Source of the DNA: Tachypleus tridentatus
Taxonomy: Eukaryota; Arthropoda; Merostomata; Xiphosura; Limulidae
Length of the DNA: 64,000 bases
Assembly: GCF_004210375.1 (NCBI RefSeq)
Contig: NC_134834.1
Location: 17,601,027 to 17,665,026 of the forward strand
Direction: 5' to 3'
Part shown: in pieces, positions 1 through 10,888 of the stretch
Position numbering within the stretch: position 1 is the first letter of the stretch
Layout: every line of letters starts with the position of its first letter
The notes under the pieces: generated by a model
Databases searched by the model: none
What the model saw: only the letters and a program-made list of their open reading frames with translations
Told to the model about the DNA's origin: nothing
Program-made: the position numbers and the translations under genes

Positions 1-3000
1 AGAACAAGTGAAGGTAGAGTCAGTTCTGAACGAGATAAGGAAACATACTTGTTGGAATAAATAGATCGATGAGGACAGGTGAAGGTAGAGTCAGTTCTGA
101 TCGAGATAAGGAAACATAGTTGTTGGAATAAATAGATGGATGTGGACAGGTGAAGGTAGAGTCAGTTCTGAACGAGATAAGGAAACATAGTTGTTAGAAT
201 AAATAGATGGATGTGGACAGGTGAAGGTAGAGTCAGTTCTGAACGAGATAAAGAAACATACTTGTTGGAATAAATAGATGGATGTGGACAGGTGAAGGTA
301 GAGTCAGTTCTGAACGAGATAAAGAAACATACTTGTTGGAATAAATAGATGGATGAGGACAGGTGAAGGTAGAGTCAATTCTGAACGAGATAAAGAAACA
401 TACTTGTTGGAATAAATAGATGGATGTGGACAGGTGAAGGTAGAGTCAGTTCTGAACGAGATAAAGAAACATACTTGTTAGAATAAATATATAGATGTGG
501 ACAGGTGAAGGTAGAGTCAGTTCTGAACGAGATAAAGAAACATACTTGTTAGAATAAATAGATGGATGTGGACAGGTGAAGGTAGAGTCAGTTCTGAACG
601 AGATAAAGAAACATAGTTGTTGGAATAAATAGATCGATGTAGACAGGTGAAGGTAGAGTCAGTTCTGAACGAGATAAAAAACATACTTGTTGGAATAAAT
701 AGATGGATGAGACAGGTGAAGGTAGAGTCAGTTTTGATCGAGATAAAGAAACATACTTGTTGGAATAAATAGATAGATGTGGACAGGTGAAGGTAGAGTC
801 AGTTCTGATCGAGATAAGGAAATATACTTGTTGGAATAAATAGATGGATGAGGACAAGTGAAGGTAGAGTCAGTTCTGAACGAGATAAAGAAACATACTT
901 GTTGGAATAAATAGATGGATGAGACAAGTGAAGGTAGAGTCAGTTCTGATCGAGATAAAGAAACATACTTGTTAGAATAAATAGATAGATGTGGACAGGT
1001 GAAGGTAGAGTCAGTTCTGAACGAGATAAAGAAACATACTTGTTGGAATAAATAGATGGATGTGGACAGGTGAAGGTAGAGTCAGTTCTGAACGAGATAA
1101 AGAAACATACTTGTTAGAATAAATAGATAGATGTGGACAGGTGAAGGTAGAGTCAGTTCTGAACGAGATAAAGAAACATAGTTGTTAGAATAAATAGATC
1201 GATGTGGACAGGTGAAGGTAGAGTCAGTTCTGAACGAGATAAAGAAATATACTTGTTGGAATAAATAGATGGATGTGGACAGGTGAAGGTAGAGTCAGTT
1301 CTGAACGAGATAAAAGAAACATACATGTTGGAATAAATAGATGGATGTGGACAGGTGAAGGTAGAGTCAGTTCTGATCGAGATAAAGAAACATACTTGTT
1401 GGAATAAATAGATGGATGTGGACAGGTGAAGGTAGAGTCAGTTCTGATCGAGATAAGGAAACATACTTGTTAGAATAAATAGATGGATGAGGACAGGTGA
1501 AGGTAGAGTCAGTTCTGAACGAGATAAAGAAACATACTTGTTGGAATAAATAGATGGATGAGAGACAGGTGAAGGTAGAGTCAGTTCTGAACGAGATAAA
1601 GAAACATACTTGTTGGAATAAATAGATGGATGTAGACAGGTGAAGGTAGAGTCAGTTCTGATCGAGATAAAGAAACATAGTTGTTGGAATAAATAGATGG
1701 ATGTAGACAGGTGAAGGTAGAATCAGTTCTGAACGAGATAAAGAAACATACTTGTTGGAATAAATAGATAGATGTAGACAGGTGAAGGTAGAGTCAGTTC
1801 TGAACGAGATAAAGAAACATACTTGTTGGAATAAATAGATGGATGTGGACAGGTGAAGGTAGAGTCAGTTCTGATCGAGATAAGGAAACATAGTTGTTGG
1901 AATAAATAGATGGATGTGGACAGGTGAAGGTAGAATCAGTTCTGAACGAGATAAAGAAACATACTTGTTGGAATAAATAGATGGATGTGGACAGGTGAAG
2001 GTAGAGTCAGTTCTGAACGAGATAAAGAAACATACTTGTTGGAATAAATAGATGGATGTGGACAGGTGAAGGTAGAGTCAGTTCTGAACGAGATAAAGAA
2101 ACATACTTGTTGGAATAAATAGATGGATGTGGACAGGTGAAGGTAGAGTCAGTTCTGATCGAGATAAGAAACATACTTGTTAGAATAAATAGATGGATGA
2201 GACAGGTGAAAGTAGAGTCAGTTCTGAACGAGATAAAGAAACATACTTGTTGGAATAAATAGATGGATGTGGACAGGTGAAGGTAGAGTCAGTTCTGATC
2301 GAGATAAGGAAACATACTTGTTAGAATAAATAGATGGATGAGGACAGGTGAAGGTAGAGTCAGTTCTGAACGAGATAAAGAAACATACTTGTTGGAATAA
2401 ATAGATGGATGAGACAGGTGAAGGTAGAGTCAGTTCTGAACGAGATAAAAAACATACTTGTTGGAATAAATAGATGGATGTGGACAGGTGAAGGTAGAGT
2501 CAGTTCTGAACGAGATAAAAAACATACTTGTTGGAATAAATAGATGGATGTGGACAGGTGAAGGTAGAGTCAGTTCTGATCGAGATAAGGAAACATAGTT
2601 GTTGGAATAAATAGATGGATGTGACAGGTGAAGGTAGAATCAGTTCTGAACAAGAGATAAAAAACATACTTGTTGGAATAAATAGATGGATGTGGACAGG
2701 TGAAGGTAGAGTCAGTTCTGAACGAGATAAAGAAACATACTTGTTGGAATAAATAGATGGATGTGGACAGGTGAAGGTAGAGTCAGTTCTGAACGAGATA
2801 AAAAACATACTTGTTGGAATAAATAGATGGATGTGGACAGGTGAAAGGTAGAGTCAGTTCTGATCGAGATAAAGAAACATACTTGTTAGAATGAATAGAT
2901 GGATGAGGACAGGTGAAAGTAGAGTCAGTTCTGAACGAGATAAAGAAACATACTTGTTGGAATAAATAGATGGATGTGGACAGGTGAAGGTAGAGTCAGT

Positions 3001-3263
3001 TCTGATCGAGATAAGGAAACATACTTGTTAGAATAAATAGATGGATGAGGACAGGTGAAGGTAGAGTCAGTTCTGAACGAGATAAAGAAACATACTTGTT
3101 GGAATAAATAGATGGATGAGGACAGGTGAAGGTAGAGTCAGTTCTGAACGAGATAAAGAAACATACTTGTTGGAATAAATAGATGGATGTGGACAGGTGA
3201 AGGTAGAGTCAGTTCTGAACGAGATAAAGAAACATACTTGTTGGAATAAATAGATGGATGTGG
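1..3263. repeat. 71-bp satellite array, about 46 copies
   Basis: Tandem units 71 bp long (the motif GAAGGTAGAGTC recurs at 10 and 81 and so on), about 46 copies, running off the left edge so the true array is longer. Units differ by single substitutions at a few favoured sites (aacgag/atcgag, aaagaa/aaggaa, tggatg/agatg, gttgg/gttag) and occasional 1-3 bp indels. Every unit has the same A-rich segment around AATAAATAGAT. Because 71 is not a multiple of three, reading frames drift and the short open frames inside mean nothing. The array stops abruptly at about 3263 against unique sequence. Confidence 0.98.
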
Positions 3264-3271
3264 TTAGATAC

Positions 3272-3366
3272 GTACAGGTGGAATCGAAAAGTGGTAACAA
3301 CTGTTTTGCTACTAACTCTCCGTTGTTATCTCTCATTCTATACAATACCTTTAAGTCGTAAGACAT
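3272..3366 (-). CDS. Possible short first exon (weak candidate)
   Basis: Reading leftward from 3366, an ATG in good context (CAAAATG, in-frame TGA two codons upstream) opens 31 codons, MSYDLKVLYRMRDNNGELVA and onward, then a possible donor TAC|GTATCT at 3271, just before the frame enters the 71-bp satellite. Composition looks protein-like rather than repeat-derived. No partner exon is visible, since the next one would lie off the left edge. The donor is weak. It could equally be chance. Confidence 0.18.
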
Positions 3367-3691
3367 TTGGTTTCAGTTCTCCCCACGTGAGTCCGATAAC
3401 TTGATAAAAATTTTCGTTCCAGAAACTGAGAACACGAATTAATTTAAAATCAAAACAAAACGGATGGTTTATTTGTTGTTGTTTTTTCTCAGTTCAAGGT
3501 TTAAGAAGAAATAAATGCTGATCCGTGTTTTAGTGTGACGCTTTATGTCCCGAAACTCCACAAGACTTGAAACTCTTGTAATGGGAGAAGAAACATTGAT
3601 TGTGAAGGACAGAACATATCACACATCTACTGTGGTCAATCAACATAGTCATCGTCCGACAAAGGGGAAAACAAATAGGTGTATTTGGTTT

Positions 3692-3866
3692 AGTTTGTTT
3701 TGAATTTCGCGCAGGTCACACCAAACATGCTCGCCTTTTCAGCCGTGAGAAGGTTATAAGGTCACGGTCAATCTCACTATTTGTTGGTAAAAACAGGGAT
3801 TTCGATACCCGTGATGGGTAGAACAAAGGTAGCTCTTTGTGTAGATTTGTGCGAAACAAAACGAAC
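3692..3866 (+). mobile_element. Chimeric SINE debris: inverted SINE-A tail, SINE-A body, SINE-C tail
   Basis: Three pieces are fused. At 3692-3713 is a reverse-complemented SINE-A tail (GTTTTGAATTTCGCGCA). At 3714-3789 is a forward SINE-A internal segment (CACCAAACATGCTCGCC to GTTGGTAAAA). At 3790-3866 is a forward SINE-C 3' part (GATTTCGATACCCGTG to TTTGTGCGAAACAAAACG). No clear target duplication is seen. Confidence 0.7.
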
Positions 3867-3887
3867 GAACGAAAAAACAAACATATA

Positions 3888-4037
3888 TTGAGAAGACGAC
3901 TGGTGTGGGTGTTAAAACTTTAATTAAAATAAAATACAGAACAACGTTTGGCATTCTTACGTCATCTTCAGGTTAACAAAGTGAATTTGTATACCAGCTG
4001 TCTTTACATCTTTACTTCAAGTGGGTTTCTCGTCATT
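3888..4037. mobile_element. Penelope-like element terminus, deletion derivative
   Basis: Matches both ends of the Penelope-like element at 57953-59423 placed directly against each other. GACTGGTGTGGGTGTTAAAA to GTCATCTTCAGGTTAAC corresponds to its left end, and CCAGCTGTCTTTACATC to GGTTTCTCGTCATTA corresponds to its extreme right end. The coding interior and most of the right inverted repeat are gone. Read on the minus strand it carries the CTGAAGATGACG motif of the family. Confidence 0.75.
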
Positions 4038-4038
4038 A

Positions 4039-4298
4039 GTCCGGCAAAGCCAGGTGGCTAAGGCACTCGACTCGTGATTTCGAATCCTTGTTGCACCAAA
4101 GATGCTCGCCCTTTGAGCCGTTGGGGCGTTATAATGTGACAGTCAATCCCACTATTCGTTAGTAAAAGAGTAGCCCAAGAGTTGGCGGTGGGTGGTGATG
4201 ACTAGCTGCCTTTCCTCTAGTCTTACACTGCTAAATCAGGGACGACTAGCGCTGATAGCCTTCGTGTAGCCTTGCGCGAAATTAAAAAAAAACAAACC
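4039..4298 (+). mobile_element. SINE-A
   Basis: Nearly full copy with a short deletion in the tRNA-like head (the box B GGTTCG region is damaged: GTGATTTCGAATCC). It ends in a pure A run, then CAAACC. It abuts the Penelope terminus directly. Confidence 0.9.
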
Positions 4299-5137
4299 AT
4301 TCTCGTCATCATGAAACAAAGAAGCCCCCTCTATTGTTCTACACTTTATTACATATCGTAAACCTCGAGGATTAACGGTATTAATTTAAAGTACAGATAT
4401 TTGTCATCAGAATGGAAGACAATAATATTAATTACATTTTTCGGTTCAGTATTTTATAAGCCTCTTTGTATAACACGAAAGTATAATCGGCAGATTTATC
4501 TTCGTGCATGAGTTTCCTCTGTTTTAACTTTTACGACAGATCCACCAAGTGATCAGAAGAGGTTAATTAACACAGAAATATTGTTTTTCGCAGCGCGTGG
4601 AACTTTCTTTTGTTTTTTGCCTTAATTAAAATCAAAAACTGTTTGATAAATAATATTTCTTCTACATATACCACACGTTACTTATTTTAAAAGAGTATAG
4701 CTTTATTATTCAGAAAAAAAAAGTTTTGTACATCTACACAGCTGAAAAGCGATGTCGGCTGCGTTTTTCAGGGCGACACCTGAACTTTTATTTCTTAAAT
4801 GACAAAAACAACGAAAAACTATCAACTTGATATAGAGGATATGACATTTAGTTTCGATAAAGGCACTTTAAAGACGGGGAAGGAGAGAAATAGTACATTC
4901 GTTTGTGTTTTTTTAAATTGTCATACTGTGGTTTCTACAAATAAAAGAAACTTCATATTTTAAATGTTTGATTTTTATTCGTGAAGCCTAAATATACATA
5001 AAACAATTGTCACATAACGTACTTCACATTATCGTAAACAACTGAGACTTTTATTATAACTTTTAACCAGAATATTAAAAGTGATAACCTACGCGTTTTA
5101 GGAATGAAAAACCCCAACAACTTAGATTTCTATATCA
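4299..5137. other. Unique AT-rich sequence, nothing recognised
   Basis: No open frame, splice-paired exon or repeat recognised on either strand. There is a poly-A run at about 4714. Confidence 0.6.
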
Positions 5138-5398
5138 GAGGTCCGGATGTAGCCCCATTGGTTAGGGAGTTGGGTTTCAAGGTTTGTGTCCCGTTGCTGC
5201 AGAGTCTCGCTTCCGACAATAGGTGGTGGACGTGATGAAGGTCAAACGCCACAATTGAATAGCACAAAAGTAGGCAGGACTGGACAGTGGGTATTGTTGC
5301 TAGTAACCATCCCTGTGGTCAGTTCTATATAGGAAACGGCTACACGCAGATAACCCTCGTATGGCTTTTCATACAAAGTCTAAGATAAACAAACAAAT
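5138..5398 (+). mobile_element. Diverged SINE with a different head
   Basis: The head GTCCGGATGTAGCCCCATTG followed by GGTTAGGGAGTTGGG is tRNA-like in its box A region but unlike SINE-A, B or C. The 3' end (CAGATAACCCTCGTATGGCT and then AAACAAACAAA) matches the SINE-A tail family. So it is an older relative or a separate family sharing the 3' tail. Confidence 0.6.
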
Positions 5399-5676
5399 CT
5401 AATTCACATCGATATAATTAACGATACCGCTAAAATGCAGAAGGGAAAACGTTACACTAGACCGTCCATATCATTGTAGAAATTAGGGTAAAATCAAAAC
5501 AACACAAGCAGATAGAATAACCTAGAAGAAATGTGACTGTCAAGTCATAGAACAATATATCTATGTGTGTGTATTCATTATCCAAATAGTTTTCATCTCA
5601 GAAATATTCCATAATTTTTGGTCTAGTTGTTTTCGCTATAAAATATTTAGTACGACCTTTTCGAGTTATGAAAGGT

Positions 5677-5952
5677 GTTAGTTTATTTTGAATTTCGTGC
5701 AAAGCCAAACGAGGGCTATCTGCACTAGCCGTCCCTAATTTAGCAGTGTAAGACTAGAGGGAAGGCAGCTAGTCATCACTACCCACCGCCAACTCTTGGG
5801 CTACTCTTTTACCAACGAATAGTGGGATTGACCGTAACATTATAATGCCCCCACGGCTGGGAGAGCGAGCATGTTTGGCGCGACGGGGATGCAAACCCGC
5901 GACCCTCAGATTACGAGTCGCAGGCCTTAACACGCTTGGCCATGCCGGGCCA
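5677..5952 (-). mobile_element. SINE-A
   Basis: Full-length, tail first (TTTATTTTGAATTTCGTGC) and head last (GGCCATGCCGGGCC). Its head end joins another partial copy at 5953. Confidence 0.95.
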
Positions 5953-6152
5953 AGACGAAAGGGAAGGCAGCTGGTCATCACCACCCACTGTTAGCTCCTT
6001 AGCTTCTCTTTTAGGAATAACGGGTTTGACCGTCACATGCTAACACCTTTACACCTGAAAGGGTGAGTGTGTTCGATGCGATGAGAGCTTCGAAACTACG
6101 ACCCGCATACTGTGAATAGAGCAACCTAACCACCGAATCTCGCCACACCCAT
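5953..6152 (-). mobile_element. SINE-A relative, diverged, tail missing
   Basis: Begins in mid-body (GGGAAGGCAGCTGGTCATCA) and runs to a decayed head (GCAACCTAACCACCGAATC). Box B survives only as CTTCGAAACTACGACCC. It looks older than the copy at its left. Confidence 0.75.
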
Positions 6153-6192
6153 GAAATGTGAAAACCAACAAGCTATCTTAACAACGAGAATT

Positions 6193-6467
6193 GCCTGGCA
6201 TGGCTAGGTGGTTAAGGCACTTGACTCATAATCAGAGGGTCGTGGGTTCGAATCCCTGTCACACCAAACGGACTCGCCCTTTCAGCCGTGGGGACGTTAT
6301 AATGTGACGGTCAATCCCACTACTCGATGGTAAAAGAGTAGCCCAAGAGTTGGCGGTAGGTGGTGATGACTAGCTGCCTTCCCTCTAGTCTCACGCTACT
6401 CAATTAGAGACGGCTAGCGCAGATAGCCCTCGTGTAGCTTTGCCTGAAATAAAAAACAAACAAACAA
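6193..6467 (+). mobile_element. SINE-A
   Basis: Full-length. The head GCCTGGCATGGCTAGGTGG has intact box B (GGGTTCGAATCCC) and the tail ends AAACAAACAAAC. Confidence 0.95.
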
Positions 6468-7265
6468 CGAAAAATTATTTTTCAGAATTATTAGACAAGT
6501 ACGTCTAAACAAAATCCCCCATGGAACCAAGCGAACTTTATTTCTTGTAACTCAGGAGGGGCTGACGTAGACAAACACGGTGCTGAAACGTGAGACGATC
6601 GATTCACACTTAAACCGTTCGAGTATGTCACGCCAAGCCATTTCAGTTTCAAACTAAGAATACAATTCTGACATTTGGATTTAAGTCAACACAAACATTC
6701 TTCGTGGCTGAGCAACAAAGGGCGTCTAACATATCTCAGGTGACGTTCAAATTCAAGTTTTTTTATTGTTTTCTCCTGAATGCAGTTTCGGTTAGCGGAC
6801 GTTTCTCTTGACAGTCGCTGGTCTACATGAAGAGCCCAAATGGATAATGTATGTAAAAACGTTAAGTCGTAGCTGACGGTAGCAATATGTTAGTAACAAT
6901 CCGGGATTTGTTTTCGCGGCTAGAACTTGAGCAATCGCGTAAAGCCACGAATAAGTAAAGAAGTCCACTTTTACTGTGAATCAACAAAGTCTGGCAGTTG
7001 GTACTGTTGTCCACTGTACACTGCTATCTCCAGTCAATGACGTCACCTTTAGAGCTCTCGGGAACGAAGAGTGTTCCGCCATTTTGATTCAGCCTTTTGA
7101 ATAATAGAGAAGATATAACAAAACCACGAGTTCGTCCAGAGTTCCACTGACAGCATTATATTTCATCATACGTTTTGAGAGTTCAGAGCGGAGGTGAATG
7201 GTTGTGGTTCCAACTTCCACAAGGGGGCCTCAGAAGTCTGGCGCTGGTGTCAAAAATGGGACAAT
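6468..7265. other. Unique sequence with a CRE palindrome at 7038
   Basis: No gene recognised. A perfect TGACGTCA lies at 7038-7045 in a locally GC-richer, CpG-containing stretch (6,880-7,240), which could be regulatory, but no start site or exon can be assigned. Confidence 0.4.
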
Positions 7266-7620
7266 TTTAATTTTATTTTGAATTTCGCGCAAAGATACGT
7301 GAGGGCTATCTGCGCTAGCCGTCCCTAATTTAGTAGTGTAGGACAAAAAAGTTTGGTTTGAATTTCGCGCAAAGGCACTCGATTCGTAATCCGAGGGTCA
7401 CGGGTTCGAATCCATGTCGCACCAAACATGCTCGCCCTCCCAGCCGTGAGGGCGTTATAATGTTTCGTTCAATTTCACTATTCGTTGGTAAAAGAGTAGC
7501 CCAAGAGTTGGCAGTGGGTGGTGATGACTAGCTGCCTTTCCTCTAGTCTTACACTGCTAAAGTAGGGACGACTAGCGCAGATAGCCATCGTGTAGCTTTG
7601 CGCCAAATTCAAAACAAACA
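7266..7620 (+). mobile_element. SINE-A foldback: inverted tail fragment plus 5'-truncated forward copy
   Basis: 7270-7345 is a minus-strand tail fragment. At 7349-7373 a second inverted tail (GGTTTGAATTTCGCGCAA) joins without a gap to a forward SINE-A that starts in its anticodon arm (GGCACTCGATTCGTAATC) and runs to a normal tail at about 7620. The result is a large hairpin-forming arrangement whose two ends are inverted copies of the same tail. Confidence 0.85.
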
Positions 7621-7679
7621 ATAACAGTTATTTCACATAGACTTATTATGGAAAATTATGATGTATTATATTAGTTATT

Positions 7680-7806
7680 GTTGTTGGTGTTGTTTTGAAT
7701 TAGGCACAAAGCTATACAATGGGCTATTTGTGGTCTGCCCACCACGGGTATCGAAACCCGGTTTTTAGCTTTCGCAGACATATCGCTGAGCCACTTTGGG
7801 GGGGGC
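7680..7806 (-). mobile_element. SINE-C
   Basis: Complete example: tail GTTTTGAATTAGGCACAAAG, core ACGGGTATCGAAACCCGG, head end GCTGAGCCACTTTGGGG. Confidence 0.85.
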
Positions 7807-8397
7807 GTATTAGTTATTATAAATATAGAGAAAGAATAAGAATTGAAATAGACTTTGTTCATGTTTTGCATCTTTTTTTTAGCGGTACCTGATTAAAAAA
7901 ACACTTCAAGGGTGACAGACTATATAAGTCATTGCTTGGTTAGGTACATAAATTCCTACTCAACAGTCTGCGCAAATTAGCTTTTCACATAATCGTACAG
8001 CGCCTTTCGCATGTTGTTTCTTCTTCAACTTTGTCAACAGTATTCGGTCTTTTCATAGAAATATTCCTTTGATATACTGTATTGGACTCAGTATCATCGC
8101 CTAGAACCTTTTTTTTTTTTTTTCAGAATCTGAGAAACGGTTACAAAGACAACAGGAATGGCAGTCTTAGCACAAACCACCAGCCGGAATGTACCGGAGA
8201 AGAGTTAATCCGAGTGAAACAGAGTTCGTTACTTCACGATATCTCTGGATAAGCATATTATATATATATATAAAAAAATACTTCTTCGACTCTTTTGAGA
8301 AAGTTGGATTGGTGGAGGTAAATAATAGCAGAGGATTGTAGTCTGTTAAGACTCGCCCATTAAAAAATAAAATTCTAGAGGAAAAGGTAACCTTTGC
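7807..8397. other. Unique sequence with simple repeats only
   Basis: There is a poly-T run at about 8109-8124 and a short TA tract at 8260-8273. No gene seen. Confidence 0.6.
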
Positions 8398-8550
8398 GTT
8401 TTGTTTGTTTTCTGAATAATAGAATTGACCATCACATTATAACGCCCCCCCATCGCTGAAAGGGCGAGTAGGTGTGGTGCGACCGGGATTTGAACCTACG
8501 ACTCACAGATGACGAGTCGAGTGCCTTAACCGACCTGGCCATGCCGCGCC
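8398..8550 (-). mobile_element. SINE-A with internal deletion
   Basis: The tail GTTTTGTTTGTTTTCTGAA joins directly to AATAGAATTGACCATCACAT. About 120 bp of the body, including the usual GGGAAGGCAGCTAGTCATC block, is missing. The head is complete. Confidence 0.85.
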
Positions 8551-8775
8551 TTAGCGAGACTGACTGTAACTCTTGTCACATACACACGGTCAAAAATGGG
8601 AAGCATGTGTGGCGGCTTTTTGTTTTATCCTAAAAATTGAAACGTGAGATCAATCAGAACTTCGAGAATTTTTATTTATAATTTAAGGTAAGAATTCTAC
8701 CATTCTCGCTAACCAGTGGAACTTTTTTTTTTTTTTTTACACTTTGAGATTTCCGAACTGGAAAGCTGGATTTGG

Positions 8776-8905
8776 CCCGGCATGGCCAAACGGATTAAGG
8801 CGTGCGACTCGTAATCTGAGGGTCGCGGGTTCGCAGACCCGTTGCGCCAAACATGCTCGTTATAATCCCACTGACTTACTGCTGAGCCAAAGGGGAACCA
8901 CTAGA
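8776..8905 (+). mobile_element. SINE-A 5' half fused to another SINE fragment
   Basis: Intact head GGCCCGGCATGGCCAAACGG with the anticodon-loop match CTCGTAA, then truncation after CCAAACATGCTCG. It is followed by CTTACTGCTGAGCCAAAGGGG, which resembles the minus-strand head of SINE-C. Confidence 0.75.
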
Positions 8906-9728
8906 GAGCAGCCCAGGTTTGCGGAAAATCTGCGAAAGTTTTAAGTATCAACAAAAAATTTGAGAAACATGCGCGATTATTGGTTTAATATTTGTTATGT
9001 TAAGGGCTTAGTTGTAAAAACGTAAATCAAACAAATTGTGAGTAAAATACTTTCAGATATGCGATAGACATTAAATTACAAATTATTAAAAGTGTTTTTT
9101 TTTCTATGTCCCCTATTCATCAATACAAAAATTAAAAGTCACCAGTATAGATTATACAAACGATTTACTTCTAATATTCGATCCCCACGTGCCAGTGTGT
9201 GTGTGGAGTTATAACACTAAAAATTGAGTTTCGGTATAGATAGCCGATTATGCAGTTTTGCGCTAAACAACAAATATTGTTCACCCTTTCTCCACTAATC
9301 ATACATACACACAAACTGTAGCTGACCTTATCTTGCACATAACCTTACCTGGTATAAACCATCTCTTTTTTACTCTCTCTCTCTCTTAGTATCTGCTTCA
9401 ACTATTAAAAACGTGCTATTCTCGTGCTGTGTTTAACTCCCTCAATCGGTTTTCTATTCTAATTCTCTCTTCCAGTCTTTTGGCGTGAACCAAAACTGAT
9501 ATACGGTATTTGACACCTTGTAGAACACGACATCATGGAAGACGCCCCCTAGTTTTGGAAAGACAATTCTAAGAAAAAAATATTTTCACTCGTCAACCAA
9601 CACCATGATGTTTTTTCAACCTACTGAGTAAATACAGTCAAATACACCATATTCCTCACACTATATTGACAATATTAGTTAAATTTAATGTTTTATGCTA
9701 TTGAAAATACTTGTAAGTAGTAAGTTAC
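8906..9728. other. Unique AT-rich sequence
   Basis: No gene seen. A strong-looking acceptor (CTAATTCTCTCTTCCAG, ending about 9476) is followed by frames that close within about 12 codons, so I do not call an exon. There is a short CT tract near 9376. Confidence 0.5.
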
Positions 9729-9849
9729 ACCCCCCGCTAGTACAGCGGTATGTCTCTGGATTTACAACGCTAAAATCAGGGGTTCGATTCACCTCGGTGG
9801 GCTGAGCAGATAGCCCGATGTGGCTTTGCTATAAGAAAAACACACACAC
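9729..9849 (+). mobile_element. SINE-B
   Basis: Complete: head CCCCCGCTAGTACAGCGG, anticodon-loop match TTTACAA (UAC), box B GGTTCGATTC, body GAGCAGATAGCCCGATGTGG, tail ATAAGAAAAACACACACAC. Confidence 0.92.
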
Positions 9850-10480
9850 TAGTAAGTAATGAGATTACAATCTGTATAAGAAACCATTTTAAGTAGACCT
9901 TAAGCTAACCTCTTGTCTTAATCCATCACTTTTGTCTTGTAAGACGCACGGGAATTTTTCAAGAAGAACAGTACGTCTTACAAGGTTTAACATAAGGTAA
10001 AGGGCAACGTTATAACACTAAATATATATTTAATCTTGACCACCGACTAAAACAAATATTTTATTATTGTACATTTCACCAACCAGGTTCATCATTTTCA
10101 TTTTTTTTTCTGAGCTACTTGCCCTTTAACAGATTTTAAATTAATTAGTTTTCTTTATTGAACTTTGAAACAAAACAATTAATCATAGTTAAATGGGTTT
10201 TTTTTTCTTTTCTTTGCTTTAATGAATATTTCATAAATAAGCACACACAGAAAAGTTTCCAATTTAGGCGTTAACAAGACAACTGTGCAGAATTTAAATC
10301 AAGTCTTTTTGCTTTTGAATTTTCTTATTCGTGTAGTTTTTTTGCTGATTCAACACTTGAGAATCTCGGTATTTAATCAACCGATTCGTACAGAAACAAA
10401 CCTCGTTCATGTTTCAAACATATCCACCTTAGATAAATTATGTTTATAACCTAATTAACGTTCATTGGAACTAGTTAAAC
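9850..10480. other. Unique AT-rich sequence
   Basis: No gene or repeat recognised. Confidence 0.6.
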
Positions 10481-10748
10481 TTGTTTGTTTTGAATTTCAC
10501 GCAAAGATACTCTAGGGCTATCTGAGCTAGCTGTACCCAATTTAGTAGTGTAAGACTAGAGGGAAGGCAGCTAGTCATCACCACTTACCGCCAACTCTTG
10601 GGCTACTCTTTTATCAACGAATAGCGGGATTGATCGTCACATATTGACCCACAGTTGAAAGTTCGAGCATATTTGATGTGACGGGGATTCGAATCCACGA
10701 CCATCAGATGACAAGTCGAGTGCTTTAACAACCTGGCCATGCTAGGCC
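10481..10748 (-). mobile_element. SINE-A (part of a duplicated unit)
   Basis: Full-length. Its head carries variants (GACCATCAGATGACAAGTCG, AACAACCTGGCC) shared with the copy at 50692, showing that the two descend from one composite unit. Confidence 0.93.
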
Positions 10749-10888
10749 TAACACACAGGGAAACTCACGTTTATAGAGGACCCGCGAACCTCCTGTTACT
10801 GCGGACATATATTTCTCCACAGACAGTTATCTAAATATCCATATAACAGTGATGTTTATGGCAACACCATTTTATTTGTAAGGTTTCA
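10749..10888 (-). repeat. 140-bp unit duplicated in inverse orientation at 50554-50691
   Basis: Non-SINE sequence lying 5' of the SINE-A head. Its reverse complement (GATGAAACCTTACAAATAAA, ATGGTGTTGCCATAAACATC, TTAGATAACTGTCTGTGGA) is found with few changes at 50554-50691, again directly 5' of a SINE-A. So unit plus SINE was copied together, or both are copies of a longer dispersed repeat. Confidence 0.85.

Noticed and set aside
588..857. Open frames of about 90-100 codons inside the 71-bp array (also near 2500-2808)
   Set aside because: They are readings of the satellite unit (SIYLFQQ...LTLPSPV repeating), shift frame at every indel and occur only because the unit has few stops in some phases.
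5769..5984. Recurring short proteins with WP..LRRATRNLRVAGS and similar strings (also at 8744, 25615, 32629 and 56803)
   Set aside because: All are translations of the SINE-A tRNA-like head and body in one frame.
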